NCBI RefSeq assembly: GCF_004342005.1
Contig: NZ_SMBX01000014.1
Coordinates: 1-57,520, forward strand
Direction: 5' to 3'
Source of the DNA: Paracandidimonas soli
GTDB taxonomy: Bacteria; Pseudomonadota; Gammaproteobacteria; Burkholderiales; Burkholderiaceae_B
DNA length: 57,520 bases
Positions 51,463 through 57,520 of the stretch are shown one piece after another. A program made the position numbers and the translations under genes. Under the pieces are notes generated by a model. It saw nothing but the letters and a program-made list of their open reading frames with translations. It was not told the origin of the DNA and searched no databases. Each line of letters starts with the position of its first letter. Within the stretch, counting starts at the first letter, position 1.

Positions 51463-53162
51463 GCCCCGTCCTGGTCATACGGCCCACATTCGATCACGCC
51501 AGCCAGGCGCTGGAACGCGACGGCATCCACCCCCTGCTGGCCCGCCTGTGGGCGGCGCGCGGTCTCACCTCCGCCGCCGAAGCGCAATACGCCTGGAACG
51601 GATTGCTGCCTCCATCGGGCCTGACGCATTCGCAAGTGGCAGCCAGCGTGCTGGCCGACGCCATCGCGCAAGGCAAGCGCATCCTGGTCATCGCCGACTA
51701 CGACTGCGACGGCGCCACCGCCTGCGCAGTCGCACTGCGCAGCCTTCGCTCCATGGGAGCCATCGTCGACTTCCTGGTGCCCAACCGCTTCGAGACCGGC
51801 TACGGCCTGTCGCCCGCCGTGGTCGAGCTGGCGCTGGCTCATTCCTCAGGCAAGCCGGACCTGCTGCTGACCGTGGACAATGGCATCGCCAGTGTGGACG
51901 GCGTGGCCGCCGCCAATGCCGCAGGCATGCAGGTCGTCGTCACCGACCACCACCTGCCAGGCGACACATTGCCCGATGCTCTCGCCATCGTGAACCCCAA
52001 CCAACCCGGCTGCGGCTTCCCCTCACGCAACCTGGCCGGGGTCGGCGTGATCTTCTACGTCATGCTGGCGCTGCGCGCGGAGCTGCGCCGGCGCGGCGTC
52101 TTTCCGGCCAATGGAGGGCCGCGCCTGGATGCGCTGGCGGATCTGGTGGCACTGGGCACCGTGGCCGACGTAGTCAAGCTGGACACCAACAACCGCCTGC
52201 TGGTCACCCAGGGACTGCAGAAAATGCGCGCCGGGCAGATGCAGGCCGGCGTCCGCGCCCTGTTCGCCGTGGCGGCGCGCGAGCCTCGCGAAGCCAGCGC
52301 ATTCGACCTGGGCTTTGCCCTGGGGCCGCGTATCAATGCAGCGGGCCGCCTTGCGGACATGAGCATCGGCATCCATTGCCTCACCACGGACGACGAAGGC
52401 CATGCGCTGGAACTTGCGCGCGAGCTGGACGGCATGAACCGCGAACGCCGCACCATCGAACTGGGCATGCGCGAAGAAGCGCTGGCCTCCATCGAACAGT
52501 CCCAGCCCGCCATAGGCGCCAGCGTCTGCGTGTACCATCCCGACTGGCACCAGGGCGTCGTCGGCCTGGTGGCCTCGCGCCTGAAGGAAACCTACTGGCG
52601 GCCCACGCTGGCGTTCGCCCGATCCGACGAAGGCGAACTGCGCGGATCCGGACGCTCTATTCCCGACGTGCACCTGCGCGATGTGCTGGACCTGGTCAGC
52701 AAGCGCCGGCCCGGCATGATCCTGAAATTCGGCGGCCACGCAATGGCGGCGGGCCTGAGTCTGCGGGAAGACGCCTACGACGACTTCGTGCGCCACTTCG
52801 ACGAAGCCGTGCAGACCATGACCGGAAAATCCTCTTTCGATCCCGTCATAGAAACCGACGGCTCGCTGGATACGGGCTATGCCAATGCCGACGTCGCCAT
52901 GCTGCTGCAGCAGCAGGTATGGGGCGCGGGTTTCCCCCCTCCCGTGTTCCTGGACGAGTTCCGCGTCGTACAGCAGCGCCTGCTCAAGGAAAAGCACCTG
53001 AAGCTGCAACTGGAGCGCGGCCACCAGCGCTTCGACGCCATCTGGTTCAACCATGCCGAGGCGCTGCCGGAGCATGTCCGGGTCGCCTACCGGCTGGATC
53101 GCAATGTCTGGAACAACCGGGTGTCCGTCCAACTGCTGATCGAACATGCGCAGGCCGCCTGA
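51453..53162 (+). CDS. recJ: Single-strand-specific exonuclease RecJ
   Basis: Encodes 569 residues from ATG 51453, with TTGGAGTTC upstream. DHH-family motifs: V-I-A-D-Y-D-C-D-G-A-T-A (motif I), D-N-G-I-A, V-T-D-H-H-L-P-G (DHH), then DHHA1 region with F-G-G-H-A-M-A-A-G-L. RecJ degrades 5' single strands in recombination and mismatch repair. Upstream coupling may make it depend on the altered neighbouring gene. Confidence 0.96.
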   Translation: MVVSPVLVIRPTFDHASQALERDGIHPLLARLWAARGLTSAAEAQYAWNGLLPPSGLTHSQVAASVLADAIAQGKRILVIADYDCDGATACAVALRSLRSMGAIVDFLVPNRFETGYGLSPAVVELALAHSSGKPDLLLTVDNGIASVDGVAAANAAGMQVVVTDHHLPGDTLPDALAIVNPNQPGCGFPSRNLAGVGVIFYVMLALRAELRRRGVFPANGGPRLDALADLVALGTVADVVKLDTNNRLLVTQGLQKMRAGQMQAGVRALFAVAAREPREASAFDLGFALGPRINAAGRLADMSIGIHCLTTDDEGHALELARELDGMNRERRTIELGMREEALASIEQSQPAIGASVCVYHPDWHQGVVGLVASRLKETYWRPTLAFARSDEGELRGSGRSIPDVHLRDVLDLVSKRRPGMILKFGGHAMAAGLSLREDAYDDFVRHFDEAVQTMTGKSSFDPVIETDGSLDTGYANADVAMLLQQQVWGAGFPPPVFLDEFRVVQQRLLKEKHLKLQLERGHQRFDAIWFNHAEALPEHVRVAYRLDRNVWNNRVSVQLLIEHAQAA

Positions 53163-53188
53163 GCCGTCCCGACACGGCGCGACTGCCG

Positions 53189-53656
53189 CTATTCCTTTGC
53201 GGCAGGCGCCTGCGTCTTCGTTCCGGACAAATGCCTGCGCATCATTACATGCGCTATGCCAGCCTCGAAAAACCGCTCTCCTTCGGGTATGAATCCGTGC
53301 CGCAGGTAAAACGGCAGGGCATGCTCCTGCGCCGCGAGATACACCTGGGCGTATCCCTTCGATCTGGCGGACTCGACCAGGGCCGTCAACAGCAGGCTTC
53401 CAACCTTTCGGCCGCGATACTCCCGCAAAACAGCCATCCGTCCTATGCTGCCTTCGGGCAGCAAGCGCCCCGTGCCGACCGCCGTGTTGCCGGACCAGGC
53501 AACGGCATGCACGCACTGGTCGTCGCGACCATCCATCTCTTCTTCCAGGCTGACGCCCTGCTCGTCGATGAAGACGATCTTTCGCACAAGGGATGCCTGC
53601 ACCTCGCACTCCTGCCACTCATGCAGCAATACCTGGAAAACCGCCTGTTCGCTCAT
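53189..53656 (-). CDS. GNAT acetyltransferase, ElaA-like
   Basis: Encodes 155 residues from ATG 53656. I-V-F-I-D-E-Q-G-V-S-L-E-E-E-M-D-G-R-D near 26-44 is the ElaA-type start. The acetyl-CoA pocket is R-M-A-V-L-R-E-Y-R-G-R-K-V-G-S-L-L-L. H-A-L-P-F-Y-L-R-H-G-F-I-P-E-G closes the fold. Substrate unknown. Convergent with recJ. Confidence 0.88.
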   Translation of the reverse strand: MSEQAVFQVLLHEWQECEVQASLVRKIVFIDEQGVSLEEEMDGRDDQCVHAVAWSGNTAVGTGRLLPEGSIGRMAVLREYRGRKVGSLLLTALVESARSKGYAQVYLAAQEHALPFYLRHGFIPEGERFFEAGIAHVMMRRHLSGTKTQAPAAKE

Positions 53657-53829
53657 GGACTCATCCCGTCTCTGTAAGTTCGATCCGTGGCTGTTCAGTG
53701 TACTACCGACAAACTGTCGCCCATTTCCGGCCAAACTGGCCTGCCACAAGCCAAACGGCTGGCAGTCGTCCAATTATGTTCACTGGCTTGCTATGATCCT
53801 CGATAATCGAATCTGGAAAAGAGTGCACC

Positions 53830-55509
53830 ATGAAACGTATGCTGACACGCCATACGACGCTGTACCTGGCCATCGGACTGACGGTTCTGTTTTTCCTGCT
53901 GGCCCTGACCGGAAGCCTATGGTGGCTGCTTCCCGCACTGATCTGCGCCGGGCTGAGCTGCCTGGGGTTCTACGACCTGACGCAAATCCGCCATGCCATC
54001 CGGCGCAACTACCCCATTCTCGGCAATCTGCGCTTCTTCTTCGAATCGATACGCCCGGAGATACGCCAGTATTTCTTCGAGGACGACACGCAGCAATTGC
54101 CGTTTTCACGGGTGGATCGCTCCTTGGTGTACCAGCGCGCCAAACAGGAAATCGACAAGCGTCCCTTCGGCACGCAAGGCGATGTCTACAAGGCAGGCTA
54201 CGAATGGATCAACCACTCCTTCGAGCCTTCGGTCATCGCCGACAGCAATTTCCGCACTGTCATCGGCGGGCCTGACTGCACGCAGCCGTACAACATGTCG
54301 GTATTGAACATTTCCGCCATGAGCTTCGGCGCTCTATCGGCCAATGCCGTGCTGGCCCTGAACAAAGGCGCGGCCATGGGCGGCTTCGCCCACGATACCG
54401 GAGAAGGCGGCATCAGCCGCTACCATACCGCCCACGGCGGCGACCTGATCTGGAATATCGGCTCCGGCTATTTCGGCTGCAACGATGGCCACGGCAATTT
54501 TTCGGAAGAGGTCTTCGCCAAACGCGCCCGCCAGGACTGCGTCAAGATGATCGAGTTGAAGCTGTCCCAAGGCGCCAAGCCGGGCCATGGCGGCATGCTG
54601 CCCGGCTCGAAAGTCACTCCGGAAATCGCCGCCGCACGAGGCATTCCCGTTGGCATCGACTGCAACTCGCCTGCGCATCACAGCGCGTTTTCCACACCGA
54701 TCGAACTGCTGCAGTTCATCGCCCGGCTGCGCGAGCTTTCCGGCGGCAAGCCCACCGGCTTCAAGCTGTGCATCGGTCACGCGTGGGAGTGGTTCGCCAT
54801 CGCCAAAGCCATGCTGGAAACCGGCATCACGCCAGACTTCATCGTCGTGGACGGCGCCGAAGGCGGTACAGGCGCTGCCCCCATCGAATTCGTCGATCAC
54901 GTCGGAACGCCGCTGCGCGAAGGCCTGCGCCTGGTGCACAACACACTGGTCGGCATCGGCCTGCGCGACAAGATCAAGCTGGGTGCATCCGGCAAGATCA
55001 TCAGCGCCTTCGACATGGTGCGAGCCATGGCATTGGGCGCAGACTGGTGCAACAGCGCCCGCGGCTTCATGTTCGCCATCGGCTGCATTCAGGCCCAGAC
55101 CTGTCACACCGGGCGATGTCCCACCGGCGTCGCCACGCAAGACCCCAAGCGCCAGAAAGCGCTGGTCGTGGAGAACAAATCAGTGCGGGTTGCAAACTAC
55201 CACCGCAATACCCTGAAGGCGCTGGCCGAACTGCTGGAGGCCGCCGGCCTTCCGCACCCGAACCAATTGCGCCCGCACCATATCGCGCAGCGTCTGGCCA
55301 ATGGAGAGATTCGCGTGCTGTCGGCGCTGTTTCCCGATCTGGAGAAAGGCGAGCTGCTGGAAGGCAAATTCCGCCAGACCATTTTCCGTACTGCCTGGCC
55401 CATGGCTCAAGCGCATACGTTCACACCGACATACAGCTTGAGCGCCGCCCTGTCCGGCAACACCATGACCGAAATTCCAGGGCAGCAGGCATCGGCGCAA
55501 CCGGGCTGA
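53830..55509 (+). CDS. FMN-binding glutamate-synthase-like protein, membrane-anchored
   Basis: Encodes 559 residues. Two N-terminal membrane helices (L-Y-L-A-I-G-L-T-V-L-F-F-L-L-A and W-W-L-L-P-A-L-I-C-A-G-L-S-C-L-G) precede a GltB-type FMN TIM barrel (P-G-H-G-G-M-L-P-G-S-K-V, G-A-E-G-G-T-G-A-A-P). C-H-T-G-R-C-P-T-G-V-A-T-Q resembles the iron-sulfur cysteine site. There is no glutaminase domain, so it is not a full glutamate synthase; its electron partner and substrate are unknown. Confidence 0.9.
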   Translation: MKRMLTRHTTLYLAIGLTVLFFLLALTGSLWWLLPALICAGLSCLGFYDLTQIRHAIRRNYPILGNLRFFFESIRPEIRQYFFEDDTQQLPFSRVDRSLVYQRAKQEIDKRPFGTQGDVYKAGYEWINHSFEPSVIADSNFRTVIGGPDCTQPYNMSVLNISAMSFGALSANAVLALNKGAAMGGFAHDTGEGGISRYHTAHGGDLIWNIGSGYFGCNDGHGNFSEEVFAKRARQDCVKMIELKLSQGAKPGHGGMLPGSKVTPEIAAARGIPVGIDCNSPAHHSAFSTPIELLQFIARLRELSGGKPTGFKLCIGHAWEWFAIAKAMLETGITPDFIVVDGAEGGTGAAPIEFVDHVGTPLREGLRLVHNTLVGIGLRDKIKLGASGKIISAFDMVRAMALGADWCNSARGFMFAIGCIQAQTCHTGRCPTGVATQDPKRQKALVVENKSVRVANYHRNTLKALAELLEAAGLPHPNQLRPHHIAQRLANGEIRVLSALFPDLEKGELLEGKFRQTIFRTAWPMAQAHTFTPTYSLSAALSGNTMTEIPGQQASAQPG

Positions 55510-55536
55510 TGCCCGGACTGCGCCTTGCCGTAACCG

Positions 55537-55965
55537 TCAGGCCTTGGCGGCGACGATAACGCTGGAAGCCTTGAAGATCGCCGTCACCTGGCTGCCCGCC
55601 TTGATACCCAGGTTGTCCAGGCTTGTGTTGGTAATGATCGCTCCGATCTGCACGCCATCGCCTGCGTCGATCACGATATCCGAGTTGACAGCGCCCTTGC
55701 TGACCACCGTCACCGAACCGGAAAACTGGTTGCGGGCCGAGAAGACCAGTCCATTGGAGTCCGCAGCCAGAATGACGGATGAGGCCTTGATCAGAGCGAC
55801 AACATCGGAGCCTTCCGCGAGGTTCAGCTTCTTCGTGCTGTCGCCGGTGATGATGGCGACGATATCACGATTGGGCGATACGTTGATCACGATCTCGTCA
55901 TTGACCGCGCCCGTGCGGATTGCCTTGATTTTGCCTTCGAACTGGTTTCTTGCGCTGGTCTTCAT
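55537..55965 (-). CDS. mop: Molbindin with two Mop/TOBE domains
   Basis: Encodes 142 residues made of two related halves, each opening S-A-R-N-Q-F (4-9 and 76-81) followed by G-A-V-N-x-E/D-I-V-I. Mop domains oligomerise and bind molybdate or tungstate, storing or buffering the oxyanion. No DNA-binding or ATPase domain is attached. GGAGCACGC precedes the start. Confidence 0.93.
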   Translation of the reverse strand: MKTSARNQFEGKIKAIRTGAVNDEIVINVSPNRDIVAIITGDSTKKLNLAEGSDVVALIKASSVILAADSNGLVFSARNQFSGSVTVVSKGAVNSDIVIDAGDGVQIGAIITNTSLDNLGIKAGSQVTAIFKASSVIVAAKA

Positions 55966-56195
55966 TGCGTGCTCCTGATCAGAGTGAGTTGCCTATCCAG
56001 CGCAGATCTTAGCATCGCCGCATGCCAGCCATCATCGACTACGCGACCGGCTTTTGATTCCGGGCATCCGTCACTTATCCCCACTGTCTGTGAATAACCC
56101 TGGGGGTATCCGTAGAGTACATGCTCCAAAGCCAGCGCCGGCGCGGACTGGCGACTCTCTGATCACGAAATGCCCACCTATCCTTGCCGGCGGGA

Positions 56196-56441
56196 TCAGC
56201 CCTCGACGTCGATCAATTGCTCTGCCAACCGGGCGCCGGCATGCAGGCCCTCTTCTTGCGAGGCAAAGGTGTACTGATGCTCCGCGGACATCAGCAACTC
56301 GCCATGTTCGCCTTGCCCATTGCCGCCGTCGAAGACCTCCACCCAGACGCTCCACCTGCCCTGCTTGTCGTGGGACGGCTGGCAGTGAACGGCATAACTG
56401 CGATTTCGATAGCTTTCCATCACTACATCATCAACTTTCAT
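56196..56441 (-). CDS. Small conserved hypothetical protein
   Basis: Encodes 81 residues from ATG 56441, with AAGGAGACAGGC upstream. A beta-rich N-terminal part (S-Y-A-V-H-C-Q-P, W-S-V-W-V-E-V-F-D-G-G) and a C-terminal helix (A-S-Q-E-E-G-L-H-A-G-A-R-L-A-E-Q) suggest a small double-stranded-beta plus helix fold. I cannot name the family. It lies 29 bp after the small lipoprotein gene. Confidence 0.65.
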   Translation of the reverse strand: MKVDDVVMESYRNRSYAVHCQPSHDKQGRWSVWVEVFDGGNGQGEHGELLMSAEHQYTFASQEEGLHAGARLAEQLIDVEG

Positions 56442-56470
56442 GCCTGTCTCCTTGTGGCCGGCCAATAGGC

Positions 56471-56713
56471 CTACAGCCTGTTGCGGCGCAGCCTTTCGGA
56501 AGCCGCCTTGTTCAAGCGCCTGGCTTCTTCTTCGGCATACTGCCTTTCTCCCGGTTCGTACGAGCCTTCATACATGCAGCTTTTGGGGTTGAGCTTGCAT
56601 CTGTTCTCTTCCATTTCCTGCTCTGTTTCCCCGAAGCCCAGCATGGAGCACCCCGAAACGAGCCCGACAAGACACAGGGCCATGCCATATCGGCCAAACC
56701 TTTGAATCGACAT
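56471..56713 (-). CDS. Small lipoprotein
   Basis: Encodes 80 residues. The signal peptide ends in lipobox L-V-S-G-C22; the mature part contains two more cysteines (N-R-C-K-L-N-P-K-S-C) that may form a disulfide, then a charged helix (E-E-E-A-R-R-L-N-K-A-A-S-E-R-L-R-R). Probably outer-membrane anchored via the Lol pathway. Function unknown. Confidence 0.75.
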   Translation of the reverse strand: MSIQRFGRYGMALCLVGLVSGCSMLGFGETEQEMEENRCKLNPKSCMYEGSYEPGERQYAEEEARRLNKAASERLRRNRL

Positions 56714-57167
56714 TGTTCAAATCCACAAAAATGCTAAGGCTATTTGTATCGCAGATTGCATGGAGCGGCAATACGAAGGCGGGCGGTTCCCCTCTGCCGG
56801 CCCCATAAAAGATGTAACCTGGACACCGCCATATCGCTAGGCCGGCGATGGCGAACATCGCTGGGCAACATATACTTCACCGATGCCGGATGCTCAAAGC
56901 CAGGTTCCGGTCATGCATATCGATTTCGACAATGCGCTGCAAGAACACTGTTACCAAGCATTCCTTTACAGCAAGGCAGATAAAGCACATACTTGCCGGA
57001 AGCCATACTTTGCCAATACCCATTGGTCAAAACACATTGGCCCCAAAAACAATTATTAGAATTGTCTTTTTTGCCCGCAATCATGCTGGCCTCACTTCAC
57101 CAAAACCCAAGGCATTCGCAAAAGCTCCGGCTCTTCCGAGCACGGTAGTTGCTGTCGTGGAGATTTA
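56714..57167. other. Gene-poor, AT-richer stretch
   Basis: No ORF with a ribosome site and protein-like composition is visible. The GC content falls well below that of the preceding core genes, especially after 56930, which hints at a boundary with acquired DNA to the right. Confidence 0.4.
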
Positions 57168-57368
57168 ACGGAAAACAATAAACTGAATACGCAAACGCAT
57201 AAACCGAATACCCAGACACGCGCTATCGCTGTCAAGCACAACAATTGCCAAAAACGCCTGCACTATCAAGAGAAAAACAGCCAAGACGTCACGATCCAGG
57301 ACGTCATTGAATCGCGCGCGCAACTCATATCGGCCCTCAGAATGAAATTTCCCGGCCTTCCCTTCTGA
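57168..57368 (+). CDS. PGLPF-ending small ORF with a non-standard start
   Basis: The frame is open from 57060 but holds no ATG, GTG or TTG before residue 57. A GGAG site stands before ACG at 57168, the place of the start in the related gene at 430, so either ACG is used or an ATG was lost by mutation. The 66-codon product is polar (E-N-N-K-L-N-T-Q-T-H-K) and ends L-I-S-A-L-R-M-K-F-P-G-L-P-F. It matches the C-terminus encoded at 553-600. It may be a pseudogene. Confidence 0.35.
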   Translation, partial: TENNKLNTQTHKPNTQTRAIAVKHNNCQKRLHYQEKNSQDVTIQDVIESRAQLISALRMKFPGLPF

Positions 57369-57414
57369 CGCCGGCCGATCCAAACATCATTAAAGGCTCT
57401 CGCTCTCATTGAGC

Positions 57415-57519
57415 CTATTCGCCCTCGTTACTATCTTCCTGTCCCGAGATAGTCGGGACTCTGGCCAGCCAGGTCCGGCATGATTCCTGCCCCCAGTCGT
57501 CCATGATCCGGGGGGTGTT
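57415..57519 (-). CDS. Possible C-terminal end of a gene running off the right edge
   Basis: A minus-strand frame stays open from the window edge for 34 codons to TAG at 57415-57417, ending G-Q-E-D-S-N-E-G-E. The visible residues (M-D-D-W-G-Q-E-S-C-R-T-W-L-A-R-V-P) have plausible protein composition. No family recognised, and the length is too small to be sure. Confidence 0.25.
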   Translation of the reverse strand, partial: NTPRIMDDWGQESCRTWLARVPTISGQEDSNEGE

Positions 57520-57520
57520 G

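Noticed and set aside
56848-57168. + strand ORF of 106 codons in the gene-poor right end
   Set aside because: No ribosome site, no domain, unlikely composition; kept as an empty stretch.

Overview
The window looks like a chromosome piece from a betaproteobacterium of the Alcaligenaceae (Bordetella/Achromobacter-like). The reasons are the GC-rich housekeeping genes, the rpmI-rplT-pheS-pheT-ihfA-merR order, the glnK-amtB and gshB/PTS-IIA/ptsH/ptsI blocks, and two Bug-type solute receptors without membrane partners. Genus is not resolvable by reading alone.

Region 1 (1-11,572) is the integrase end of a prophage or prophage-like island. The end of an IS3-family insertion sequence (1-95) touches the left edge. 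Then come small ORFs, a disordered Q/N-rich protein and a CsbD-like protein (430-1647). About 2 kb follows (1.93-3.93 kb) with only two tiny ORFs and an unusual density of perfect compact hairpins, which I read as one or two large structured RNAs. A compact early-gene run follows on the + strand (4.0-9.8 kb): coiled-coil protein, ERF annealing protein, YqaJ-like exonuclease, SSB, a small HTH protein and several small proteins. The island closes with a GIY-YIG protein, an Xis-like protein and a tyrosine integrase, and ends in a 46-bp 3' tRNA-Met(CAT)-like fragment (11,527-11,572), the expected att scar.

Region 2 (11.6-20.6 kb) holds a diguanylate cyclase, an AraC regulator and the translation operon rpmI-rplT-pheS-pheT-ihfA-merR with its own strong promoter, then comM and ubiK. 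Region 3 (20.6-26.5 kb) is an accessory catabolic block: RraA-like aldolase, Bug receptor and DUF1932-type dehydrogenase face a GntR regulator, a second Bug receptor and a PDC-lactonase-like amidohydrolase, with AT-rich intergenic DNA.

Region 4 (26.5-33.1 kb) has two tandem-duplicated lipoproteins, sigma-54-controlled glnK-amtB, and gshB with a truncated mannose-type PTS (EI, HPr, IIA). Region 5 (33.1-36.2 kb) is thrS-infC. infC starts with ATC, and thrS is preceded by a complete attenuator: a Thr-rich leader peptide, competing stems and a terminator. thrS-infC normally abuts rpmI; here about 14.7 kb separate them and infC has its own terminator.

Region 6 (36.2-56.7 kb) is ordinary chromosome: purL, greB, a PHP phosphoesterase, a hydrolase, a tautomerase, comEC, VOC/TetR, tatD, lolDC, a phosphoglycerate-mutase-like gene, recJ, a GNAT, an FMN glutamate-synthase-like protein, a molbindin and two small genes. 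A GC-rich dispersed repeat occurs three times (20.7, 31.3, 51.4 kb), once inside a coding 3' end. The last 0.8 kb is gene-poor and AT-richer. It contains a small ORF whose C-terminus matches the first small ORF of the prophage.
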